DNA of 6,610 nt from Anaerolineales bacterium (GTDB lineage: Bacteria > Chloroflexota > Anaerolineae > Anaerolineales > E44-bin32). The position numbers and the translations under genes were made by a program. Of this stretch, positions 1-5,514 are shown in pieces; within the stretch, counting starts at the first letter, position 1, and every line of letters begins with the position of its first letter. The stretch is taken from assembly GCA_030642885.1 (NCBI GenBank), contig DAOWMX010000129.1, positions 1-6,610 of the forward strand, read 5' to 3'. A model generated the notes under the pieces. That model worked only from the letters and a program-made list of their open reading frames with translations, searched no databases and had not been told where the DNA came from.

Positions 1-708
1 ACCATGCTGGGTTTAGGACAAACCCGCGTTCTTGGCGGGGGAGAAGATGCTGCGGATCTCAAACCTCTGGCGCGTGAAGTGCTTTTCTTCCTCGTCGATG
101 GCGGACAGGTGGAGCGCGATGTCCTGCTCGAGAGGTTTTGGCCCCATCACCCGCCGGGGCGGCAGGTCGCCAACCTGCACACGGCGATCTACAGTTTGCG
201 CAGGATGTTTGGAAGGGACGTCATCCTACACGAGGGCACGGCTTATTCGGTCAACCTGGAAATCCCGCTCAAGTATGACGTTGAGCGGTTTGAACGCGCC
301 GCCGGTGTCGCTGCGGGGCTGCCGCCGGGCGATCCGCGGCGGATGTTCGCCCTCACCGAGGCGATCAATTCCTATGGTGGACCTCTTTTGCCGGAGTTCT
401 CCTCGGACTGGGTCCTTGAGAGGCGTAGAACACTGGAGCTGCGCTACTTAGACCTCCTGGCGCAGAACGCGCAGGAAGCGATGATGAGGGATCAACCGGC
501 GAGAGCGCTGCAAACGCTGCGTCAAGCGCTGGAGATCGACCCTTACCGCGATGACACCAACATGCACTTCCTCGAAGCGTTAGGGAGGTTGGGTAGGAGA
601 AGTGAAGTCGTCGAGCACTACCAGCGCTATGTTCGCCTTCTTTCTGACGAACTGGGTTTGGATCCTCCGGATGAGGTACGAGAGCTTTACACGCGCCTCA
701 TCAGCTAA
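1..708 (+). CDS. BTAD/SARP-type transcriptional regulator, probably 5'-partial
   Basis: Seen: an open frame from the window edge to TAA at 706-708; the first Met codon is at 4. Residues about 3-85 (from that Met) resemble the OmpR/SARP winged-helix DNA-binding domain, with an opening LGQTRVL strand, a VLLERFWP helix and a NLHTAIYSLRRMFG recognition-helix region. Residues about 90-232 match the bacterial transcriptional activation (BTAD) domain: a TPR-like all-helical block with YDVERFERA, GPLLPEF, ALEIDPYRDD and the terminal LSDELGLDPPDEVRELY. Family knowledge: SARP-like proteins activate nearby genes by binding direct repeats near the -35 region, and in Chloroflexota this pair of domains often sits at the end of longer ATPase or sensor proteins. 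Only three bases precede the Met and the frame is open there, so the true start may lie upstream. Inference: it may control the small locus at 868-1827. Confidence in the domains is high; the full length is unknown. Confidence 0.85.
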   Translation, partial: TMLGLGQTRVLGGGEDAADLKPLAREVLFFLVDGGQVERDVLLERFWPHHPPGRQVANLHTAIYSLRRMFGRDVILHEGTAYSVNLEIPLKYDVERFERAAGVAAGLPPGDPRRMFALTEAINSYGGPLLPEFSSDWVLERRRTLELRYLDLLAQNAQEAMMRDQPARALQTLRQALEIDPYRDDTNMHFLEALGRLGRRSEVVEHYQRYVRLLSDELGLDPPDEVRELYTRLIS

Positions 709-849
709 AAAGCCCGGGAATTCGCCAGGATCATTCTTACACTCCCTAGTCCTGAGTTCCTATGACCTTAATTGCTGGATTAGGTATTTACGTTAAGAAT
801 CCGTTGAGAGCGATGCGGTAAAGTAGTCCTGAGGGATTACAAATCTAAG
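709..849. other. intergenic region upstream of the small peptide ORF; likely holds its promoter
   Basis: No gene or clear terminator is visible after the regulator. The best promoter-like match is TTGCTG (772-777), 17 bases, AAGAAT (795-800); both boxes are poor, as is common at activator-dependent promoters. The 10-base direct repeat TAGTCCTGAG occurs at 747-756 and 824-833, bracketing that candidate, and a TTACGT hexamer lies at 788-793. These are visible sequence facts; an operator role is inference. Confidence 0.3.
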
Positions 850-857
850 AAGGAGGT
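850..857 (+). promoter_or_regulatory. very strong Shine-Dalgarno site for the 11-codon ORF
   Basis: AAGGAGGT is an eight-base match to the anti-Shine-Dalgarno core. It lies ten bases before the ATG at 868, slightly longer than the usual optimum. It is the best ribosome-binding site in the window and the main reason to take the tiny ORF seriously. Confidence 0.7.
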
Positions 858-867
858 CACCACTATC

Positions 868-903
868 ATGGCTCGTTGCCCAATGCAGGGTGGGGGCGGA
901 TAA
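868..903 (+). CDS. putative 11-residue peptide MARCPMQGGGG
   Basis: ATG at 868, TAA at 901-903, product MARCPMQGGGG. It is much too short for statistical gene calling. The support is contextual: a near-perfect Shine-Dalgarno sequence at 850-857, a separate intergenic position, and an intrinsic terminator at 967-995 that would end a short transcript carrying only this ORF. The peptide has one Cys followed by Pro, and ends in four Gly, with no signal peptide. I do not recognise the family. Possible roles are a ribosomally made peptide precursor (tiny precursor, terminator, then further genes, as in microcin C mccA-mccB architecture), a signalling peptide for the neighbouring TPR-like BTAD regulator, or a leader peptide whose translation decides readthrough into the gene at 1052. 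No modification enzyme or transporter is visible here. Function is unknown. Confidence 0.5.
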   Translation: MARCPMQGGGG

Positions 904-966
904 TCTAGCCCTACACCAATAGCTTACGTAGTTCATTACGTCTAATATTGCTCCATTTTTTACCAG
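904..966. other. spacer between small ORF and terminator with paired TTACGT hexamers
   Basis: TTACGT occurs at 924-929 and 936-941, 12 bases apart and so close to one helical turn, directly before a -10-like TAATAT at 943-948. A transcript starting near 955 would run straight into the terminator at 967. This could be a secondary promoter or activator site for the gene at 1052, but the boxes are weak. Confidence 0.2.
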
Positions 967-998
967 GCAGCGAGGCTCTGGGCCTCCTGCTTTTTAAT
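967..998 (+). terminator. intrinsic terminator or attenuator after the small ORF
   Basis: GCAG (967-970) and GAGGC (972-976) pair with GCCTC (982-986) and CTGC (987-990). This gives a nine-pair stem with one bulged C (971) and a five-base loop, followed at once by TTTTT (991-995). It lies only about 55 bases before the next start codon, and no convincing promoter is seen in between. It therefore probably makes the small-ORF transcript abundant while allowing limited readthrough downstream. Confidence 0.8.
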
Positions 999-1051
999 TT
1001 ATCCAGGAAGAATAGAAGGAAATTAGAAATCACACACAGAAGGAGATCAAC

Positions 1052-1342
1052 ATGAGTATGCAGGCACTGAATCAGCTAGTAGCACGATCGATCATCGACC
1101 CGAATATCGTCAAATCACACGCCGCAGGTCAAATCGACGACGTCATCGCCGATTTCGAATTTGCACCCGAAGTGCGAAAGCACCTGGGCGGCCTTGAAGC
1201 GAACTCCTTCGCTGAGTTCACGCTTCTGGCTTACCGTGTGGTGAAGGCCGCGGAAGTGCCGGTACGCAGCATCGAGCTGCCCTCCCCGGCCGAAGGTCTG
1301 TTTGGCGATCAAGATCAGTCCGATAGAGAGCATGTAGCGTGA
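1052..1342 (+). CDS. small Os1348/NHLP-clan-like protein (96 aa)
   Basis: Start at ATG 1052, supported by AGGAG at 1041-1045 six bases upstream. The first 65 residues have the pattern of short Os1348/Franean1_4349-type NHLP-clan proteins: an initial helix (MQALNQLVARSIIDPNIVKS), a short acidic linker (DDVIADFEFAPEVRKHL), a Gly-Gly at residues 46-47 and a second helix (NSFAEFTLLAYRVVKAAEV). Members of this clan are annotated as leader-like or putative RiPP proteins, though most have no proven role. Residues 70-96 form an acidic, Pro-containing tail with no Cys, so an obvious lanthipeptide or sactipeptide core is missing. The stop overlaps the next start in GTGA, implying translational coupling and possibly interaction with that product. 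The family call rests on pattern recognition without an alignment; a plain hypothetical protein is the alternative. Confidence 0.7.
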   Translation: MSMQALNQLVARSIIDPNIVKSHAAGQIDDVIADFEFAPEVRKHLGGLEANSFAEFTLLAYRVVKAAEVPVRSIELPSPAEGLFGDQDQSDREHVA

Positions 1343-1827
1343 TCCCATTCTCTCGAGAAGAGCGCGAATGGTTCTTGCGCAACCTCGCAAAAGGGTTGCT
1401 GGACTATTTCAGCGTGACCGAGCCACCTATCCAGGTGGAGGACATGCTGAAGCAGCCGCCGCCCATCTTCGATGCGGACTTCGGCGTTGTGGATATGTAT
1501 TCCAATATGTGGGATGCGACCTTCGCCCGCCCGCCGAGTAGGCGCGGAAGTATCTTCGTGCGGATCGATCTGGAACAGGACGAAAGGCGATTTGCTCTAG
1601 CACGTGAAATGCTGAGTGCATTGATCACCAGCAAACACGGTCGTGCGTTAGGGCTACCTGATCTCCTTCTGCCAAACTTGCGTGAATCAGCAGAGTATTT
1701 CGCCCGCCATCTCCTAATACCAGATGTCTTGCTTGAGGCATATCGAGTAAACGGTGGTAAAAAACGAGGTGTCGCAGACAGGTTCCAAATTCCAACAGAG
1801 ATTGCTGCCGTTCGCTGGTCTGATTGA
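1339..1827 (+). CDS. ImmA/IrrE-fold protein with degenerate HExxH site (162 aa)
   Basis: Start at GTG 1339, overlapping the preceding stop by four bases. The layout follows ImmA/IrrE-type (COG2856) metallopeptidases: an N-terminal helix (residues 6-24, REEREWFLRNLAKGLLDYF), an EPPIQVEDML segment (28-37), a beta strand GSIFVRIDL (70-78), then RRFALAREMLSAL (83-95) where active members carry RFTLAHELGHAL, then ESAEYFARHLLIPDVLL (116-132) matching the E..A..FA..LLMP segment, and a final helical region with GVADRFQIPTEIAAVRW, like the usual LA..F.VS..A...R ending. Both zinc-binding His are replaced (Arg89 and Ser93) while the Glu (Glu90) remains, so zinc proteolysis is unlikely. Inference: a binding or scaffold protein acting with the 96-aa partner. 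No XRE-type repressor, the usual ImmA partner, is adjacent. Confidence 0.7.
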   Translation: MIPFSREEREWFLRNLAKGLLDYFSVTEPPIQVEDMLKQPPPIFDADFGVVDMYSNMWDATFARPPSRRGSIFVRIDLEQDERRFALAREMLSALITSKHGRALGLPDLLLPNLRESAEYFARHLLIPDVLLEAYRVNGGKKRGVADRFQIPTEIAAVRWSD

Positions 1828-1863
1828 ACCTCTCTCAACAGGGGGATAGGAGGGGGGTAAGCA

Positions 1864-1903
1864 CTGGGAGCCGACGCTAAGCCGGCTCCCAGGCATTTTT
1901 TTT
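1864..1903 (+). terminator. strong intrinsic terminator closing the 1052-1827 unit
   Basis: CTGGGAGCCG (1864-1873) pairs perfectly with CGGCTCCCAG (1883-1892) around a nine-base loop, and is followed by GCA and eight T residues (1896-1903). It lies 36 bases after the stop of the ImmA-like gene and separates this locus from the PD40 gene. Confidence 0.9.
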
Positions 1904-1970
1904 AGCCCATTTTCCGCATTTGCCGATAATCCATTTCGCGGTTATACACTCTGGCATCGAGCTTGCATGC

Positions 1971-2000
1971 TTGGTGAACATGTGCGCGTGATGTTATGAT
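1971..2000 (+). promoter_or_regulatory. extended -10 promoter for the PD40 gene
   Basis: TGTTATGAT (1992-2000) is an extended -10 element with five of six matches to TATAAT. A poor -35 (TTGGTG, 1971-1976) lies 18 bases upstream. Transcription would begin near 2007, which fits translation from ATG 2027 and leaves almost no leader for the in-frame GTG at 2012. Confidence 0.5.
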
Positions 2001-2026
2001 CGGTCCCAAGGGTGAGGCCAATTGGC

Positions 2027-3931
2027 ATGTCTGAAGACCCAAACCAATCCACAGAGAAAAACGGAGAACGTCAGCCGGTGAGAATCTGGATTTACAGGAT
2101 TTTCTTGGTGGTCGTTGTCGTCGCCATTGGGTTTCTAGGATGGTATAGCCTGCAGCTTCCCCGGCCCGGACAGCCTGCACCAATGGATCCTACACTTTCC
2201 GCACTGGCCACATCGCTGGTGGACGCGCCTACATTGAGCTCAGGGACTATTCAGGAATCCCCATCATCTGCATCTACTGCAAGCTCAACGGATAACGCAG
2301 CGCAGGGCACGGTGTTTTTCACAGCTCGAACGCAGGCGCGCAGCCATATATGGGCATACGTTATTGGTGATGCCGAGCCGGTCCAGATCACATTTGGCGA
2401 ATGGGACGATCGCAACCCGGCGTTCAATGCGGATGATGGTCTGCTTGCTTTCACTTCAAACCGCGGACTCTACTGGGATCTCTATCTGCTGGATATAAAC
2501 TCTGGGAAGTTACGACAGTTAACAGAAACCCCGGGATTTGAAGGCAGCCCAACCTGGTCACCGGATGGTCGTTGGATCGCCTATGAGGCGAATTACGATG
2601 GTGATTTTGACATTTACATCCTGCCGGTTATGGATGATGAAGAAGTGATCCAGTTAACAAATCATCCTGCGAACGATAATTCTCCCGATTGGGATGCAGG
2701 CGGCCGTCGGATTGCTTTCATTTCGGATCGTGATGGCTCGCCAGATGTGTTCATCGCTAAATTGGATCAACCGGATGAGCGCTTTGTTAATCTTACTCAC
2801 ACGGTCGAGTTGGCTGAGAGCGACCCCGCTTATAGTCCGCAGGGTAGCCTGCTGGCTTACTCGCTCGAACGGATGGGCTTTGATGAAATCTTGATCAAGG
2901 AACTTGAAGGCGAACTTCCACCCTCACCCAATGGGCAAGGACATGGTGTGCGCTGGGCGCCTGATGCAAAGGTGTTGATTGCTGTTCTTGAGGATCCCTA
3001 TGAACGATGGTTGGTCTCCTATGCCTATAATGGAGGGCAGCCGCCGGGACTCCCGATTCATTTTAATATTGAGGATCTTTTTTGGACGGCGGAAGGTCTG
3101 CCTGCAGCGGCATATCAATTGGGAGAAGATGAAGCGGAGAGATCCCCTCTTTATAAGATCGAACTAACTTCATCGGACGCAACTATCGACCGTCTATCAC
3201 TTACTCCTCTTCCTGGAGTGACCGCACCCAACGCATCTCTTTCTGATGCAGTCGATGAAGCCTTCAATGCTCTGCGTGCACGCGTGGCAGCCGATCTCGG
3301 ATGGGATTTTCTGTCCACTTTAGAGCATGCTTTTGTGGGAATAAATGACCCGCTTCCACCTGGTTTATTATATGATGATTGGCTTTTCACCGGACGGGCT
3401 TTCGCCTTCAGCCAGGCCGCGGTCCAAGCCGGATGGGTCGAGATGGTGCGCGATGATTTTGGGGGTCAGACGTATTGGAGAGTCTTTATTCGTTCTGCAG
3501 AGCAGGATGGTTCTCAGGGTGAGCCGCTGCGAACACCCAGTTGGGATTTCCAGGTCCGTTACGAAGGCGCCCCTCAATTATATGACCAGGGCGGGAGAAT
3601 CAAAGAGAATATCCCTCCGGGATACTACGTTGATTTCACCCAGCTGGCCGCAGATTATGGCTTCGAACGCGTTCCAGCTTTGCCGAATTGGCGAACCTAC
3701 TATCATGGAGCGAGGTTTAACGAATTTGTGTTTCGAGATCATCGAAATTGGATGGAAGCGATGCTTGAGCTTTACCCCAACTCAGCCATCATCACGCCCA
3801 CTCCCTTCATGACACCAACGCCGACGCCTACGCGGACACCGCGACCTACACCGACTTCTTGGTGGTGGCGTTGGCGGACGCCCACCCCCATTCCCACAAG
3901 TACTGCATTCCCTACGCCCACAACCGGGTAA
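2027..3931 (+). CDS. membrane-anchored TolB/PD40 beta-propeller protein with Thr-Pro tail (634 aa)
   Basis: I choose ATG 2027 over the in-frame GTG at 2012 because GGGTGAGG (2010-2017) sits at Shine-Dalgarno distance and the promoter places the RNA start near 2007. Residues 1-19 are polar; about 20-44 form one hydrophobic transmembrane helix or uncleaved signal anchor, so the rest should lie outside the membrane. A Ser/Thr/Ala-rich linker covers about 55-92. At least four PD40/WD40-like TolB repeats follow, with cores near 129-145, 174-198 (SPTWSPDGRWIAYEAN), 219-243 (SPDWDAGGRRIAFISD) and 266-282. Residues 400-585 form a separate conserved-looking domain (GINDPLPPGLLYDDWLF, PPGYYVDFTQLAADYGFERV, ALPNWRTYYHGARFNEF) that I cannot name. 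The tail (589-634) is repeats of TPTP broken by SWWWRWR. Such proteins are common in Anaerolineae; substrate and partners are unknown. It seems to be a single-gene unit. Confidence 0.85.
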   Translation: MSEDPNQSTEKNGERQPVRIWIYRIFLVVVVVAIGFLGWYSLQLPRPGQPAPMDPTLSALATSLVDAPTLSSGTIQESPSSASTASSTDNAAQGTVFFTARTQARSHIWAYVIGDAEPVQITFGEWDDRNPAFNADDGLLAFTSNRGLYWDLYLLDINSGKLRQLTETPGFEGSPTWSPDGRWIAYEANYDGDFDIYILPVMDDEEVIQLTNHPANDNSPDWDAGGRRIAFISDRDGSPDVFIAKLDQPDERFVNLTHTVELAESDPAYSPQGSLLAYSLERMGFDEILIKELEGELPPSPNGQGHGVRWAPDAKVLIAVLEDPYERWLVSYAYNGGQPPGLPIHFNIEDLFWTAEGLPAAAYQLGEDEAERSPLYKIELTSSDATIDRLSLTPLPGVTAPNASLSDAVDEAFNALRARVAADLGWDFLSTLEHAFVGINDPLPPGLLYDDWLFTGRAFAFSQAAVQAGWVEMVRDDFGGQTYWRVFIRSAEQDGSQGEPLRTPSWDFQVRYEGAPQLYDQGGRIKENIPPGYYVDFTQLAADYGFERVPALPNWRTYYHGARFNEFVFRDHRNWMEAMLELYPNSAIITPTPFMTPTPTPTRTPRPTPTSWWWRWRTPTPIPTSTAFPTPTTG

Positions 3932-4030
3932 CCCTATCCAACCATCCAGGCTCACCCAGATCAAGTGATCGCAAGGCTCTTCCTTCGTTTCAAAAGATGG
4001 ACTTGGCAAAAGAGACATCATAGGGTTACC
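3927..4030. repeat. 11-bp inverted repeat spanning the end of the PD40 gene
   Basis: GGTAACCCTAT (3927-3937) and ATAGGGTTACC (4020-4030) are exact reverse complements with 82 bases between them. The left arm includes the stop codon of the PD40 gene and the right arm abuts the first dispersed repeat. The spacing is too wide for a normal terminator, and the significance is uncertain. Confidence 0.35.
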
Positions 4031-4072
4031 TCGCGGAGTTTATCCTGAGTAAAACCGAAGGGCTCGAAATGA
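4030..4072 (+). repeat. dispersed direct repeat, copy 1 (43 bp)
   Basis: This segment, beginning CTCGCGGAGTTTATCCTGAG and ending GGGCTCGAAATGA, is identical over 43 bases to 4291-4333. It contains the CCTGAG...CGAAGGG core that recurs in the element between the two copies. Repeats of this style are found in noncoding DNA of many Chloroflexota and related genomes. Confidence 0.85.
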
Positions 4073-4101
4073 CAATTGTTCGTGAGGGTCCTTCCGTCGC
4101 C

Positions 4102-4232
4102 TGTCATTGCGAGGAGCCCGAAAGGGCGACGCCTGTCCTGAGCGAAGTCGAAGGATCTCAATCTCCCATCAAGAAACGAGGAGATTGCTTCGCGGAGTTT
4201 AGCCTGAGCTTGCTGAAGGGCTCGCAATGACA
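4102..4232. repeat. 131-bp palindromic REP/MITE-like element
   Basis: The ends are perfect 12-base inverted repeats: TGTCATTGCGAG (4102-4113) and CTCGCAATGACA (4221-4232). Near the centre, CAATCTCC (4159-4166) faces GGAGATTG (4180-4187). A small GCCC-GAAA-GGGC hairpin sits at 4116-4127. Two CCTGAG...GAAGG cores lie inside, at 4137-4154 and 4203-4219. The structure resembles REP/BIME-type or nonautonomous palindromic elements with terminal inverted repeats. No transposase is present. Lying between two genes of the same orientation, it could end transcription from the PD40 gene or protect its mRNA; that role is inference. Confidence 0.7.
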
Positions 4233-4290
4233 TTAGGGGCCACATTCGGTTTCAGAGATGGAGCTCTCACGAGCGACATCACAGGGATTT

Positions 4291-4333
4291 CTCGCGGAGT
4301 TTATCCTGAGTAAAACCGAAGGGCTCGAAATGA
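4291..4333 (+). repeat. dispersed direct repeat, copy 2 (43 bp)
   Basis: This copy is identical to 4030-4072, 261 bases downstream and in the same orientation. The two copies bracket the palindromic element. The flanking bases differ at both ends, so the match is limited to the repeat unit itself. Confidence 0.85.
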
Positions 4334-4435
4334 TATTGAATATCGAAGGATCCTTACGTGTAGGCTTTGAACCTGCGGGAGGTTTACCCCGCGAACCTCA
4401 AATCTGCTTAAAAACAGCATTTATGTTAAGTCTAC
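4334..4435. other. spacer before the hydrolase promoter
   Basis: GCGGG (4375-4379) can pair with CCCGC (4388-4392) to give a small hairpin without a T-run. Nothing else is recognisable between the repeat region and the promoter at 4436. Confidence 0.3.
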
Positions 4436-4465
4436 TTGACATCGATTTGCTCCCTATGCTATCCT
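4436..4465 (+). promoter_or_regulatory. sigma70-like promoter of the MBL-fold hydrolase gene
   Basis: A perfect TTGACA (4436-4441) is followed by an 18-base spacer and TATCCT (4460-4465), preceded by TG at 4457-4458 (extended -10). The predicted RNA start is near 4472, giving a leader of about 20 bases with AGGAG at 4484-4488. Confidence 0.75.
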
Positions 4466-4493
4466 TTCAACTTGCGGTTACACAGGAGCAGGC

Positions 4494-5336
4494 ATGATTC
4501 GAGAGCGGGTAGCTGAGGATGTCTATGTATTCACCAGCCAGCTTTATGCGCAGGTGAATGCAGGTGCCATTGTTGGTCAGGAGTGGTCCATCCTCATCGA
4601 TACGCTGGCATACCCCGAAGAAACTAGAGAAATTCGTGATTTTCTTGAAGGGCGATTGTCTAAACCGGTTCGTTATGTCATCAACACTCACTATCACTCC
4701 GACCACACCTTGGGCAATTGCTGGTTTCCCGACGCAACAATCCTCAGTCACTCACTCTGCCGCACATTACTTGATACTAAAGGCAAACAAACTCTGGCGG
4801 CAGCAAAGCGCGGTAATCGAGATTTCCGGAATCTGAAGATCGTTCTCCCAGATGTGGTCTTCGAACAAGGAACTTTAAGTCTTCAGATTGGAAAGCGATC
4901 TCTCCAGTTGATCCACCTCCCAGGCCACAGCCCCGATGGTATTGGGGTTCTCCTCGTAGAGGATCGGGTTCTTTTTTCGGGCGACATTCTCATGCCGTTG
5001 CCGTATGTCGTAGACGGTGATTTTGACACAATGATCGAAAGTATGAAACGCCTGCCAAAGATGAAGCTTGAGAATATTGTCCAAGGACATGGAGAAACCT
5101 ATCTGCGCGGCGAGGTAACATCTAAGGTGCAGGATAATATCGCATACTTGAATCGAATTCGAAGTCATGTCAGACAGGCGAGTCGACGAAAAGATTATGA
5201 TGCTTACCTTTCCCAAATCGACATCGAATCTTGTGGGAAGAGCCGCATTTTGCTCGGTGGTTTGGCCGAGCAGCTTCATCAAGGCAACCTGTACGCGCTA
5301 TTTGAACATTGGTATCCGGACCGAGTGGTCAAATAA
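4494..5336 (+). CDS. metallo-beta-lactamase-fold metallohydrolase (280 aa)
   Basis: Start at ATG 4494, with AGGAG (4484-4488) five bases upstream. All metal-ligand motifs of the MBL superfamily are present: NTHYHSDHTLGN with His66, His68, Asp70 and His71; HLPGHSPDG with His145; FSGDIL with Asp164; and VQGHGE with His199. The opening VAEDVYVFTSQLYAQVNAGAIVG and ILIDT are the usual first strands and Asp of the fold. The protein is therefore expected to be an active dinuclear zinc or iron hydrolase in the cytoplasm, as no signal peptide is seen. The substrate cannot be read from sequence; thioester, lactone, phosphodiester and beta-lactam substrates all occur in this superfamily. The HSPDG form and a helical C-terminal region (about 205-280) recall general SoxH/glyoxalase II-like relatives. 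It has its own promoter and no tight neighbours, so it is probably monocistronic. Confidence 0.88.
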   Translation: MIRERVAEDVYVFTSQLYAQVNAGAIVGQEWSILIDTLAYPEETREIRDFLEGRLSKPVRYVINTHYHSDHTLGNCWFPDATILSHSLCRTLLDTKGKQTLAAAKRGNRDFRNLKIVLPDVVFEQGTLSLQIGKRSLQLIHLPGHSPDGIGVLLVEDRVLFSGDILMPLPYVVDGDFDTMIESMKRLPKMKLENIVQGHGETYLRGEVTSKVQDNIAYLNRIRSHVRQASRRKDYDAYLSQIDIESCGKSRILLGGLAEQLHQGNLYALFEHWYPDRVVK

Positions 5337-5461
5337 CCCACCCATCCAAGCGTCAAAGTGAAACGAGTCTCATGATAAGTCCCATTCACTTCCTGCTTGC
5401 TTTCTGGCACGTCGATCTGGTCCATCAGAGACGGAGTTTGGATGATGTTAGCGCAGGATCA
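5337..5461. other. spacer after the hydrolase gene
   Basis: No convincing terminator or gene is seen. AAGTGAA (5356-5362) and TTCACTT (5385-5391) form a loose seven-base inverted repeat. A 42-codon open frame beginning at 5372 runs through the downstream promoter and is probably chance. Confidence 0.3.
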
Positions 5462-5490
5462 TTGACCCACGTTTGCGCGTATGGCATAAT
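5462..5490 (+). promoter_or_regulatory. strong sigma70-like promoter of the T-box operon
   Basis: TTGACC (5462-5467), a 17-base spacer, then CATAAT (5485-5490): five of six matches in each box, with a TG dinucleotide at 5482-5483. The RNA start is expected near 5497, just ahead of the T-box leader. Confidence 0.8.
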
Positions 5491-5514
5491 GAGCAAGTAA
5501 ATTCAATAGAAGAA

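Noticed and set aside
32..451. 139-codon alternative + frame inside the regulator
   Set aside because: The overlapping frame encodes clear winged-helix and BTAD domains; this one has no domain features.
1404..1838. 144-codon - strand open frame opposite the ImmA-like gene
   Set aside because: It lies antisense to a gene with recognisable fold motifs and coupled start; composition is Ser/Arg-rich as expected of a shadow frame.
2012..2026. GTG at 2012 as the start of the PD40 protein
   Set aside because: The predicted transcription start is near 2007 and the Shine-Dalgarno-like GGGTGAGG overlaps this codon, so ATG 2027 fits better.
4018..4245. 75-codon - strand open frame
   Set aside because: It is entirely within the palindromic element and repeat; its translation is the familiar spurious product of such repeats.
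4030..4333. Possible CRISPR-like array
   Set aside because: Only two identical repeats 261 bases apart with a palindromic element between them; no regular spacers and no cas genes.
4258..4497. 79-codon + strand open frame ending at the hydrolase start (ATGA overlap)
   Set aside because: It runs through the dispersed repeat and through the strong promoter at 4436-4465, has no Shine-Dalgarno site and no recognisable protein pattern; it is a repeat-derived artefact.
5372..5500. 42-codon open frame between the hydrolase and the T-box
   Set aside because: It covers both promoter boxes of the T-box operon and lacks a convincing ribosome-binding site.
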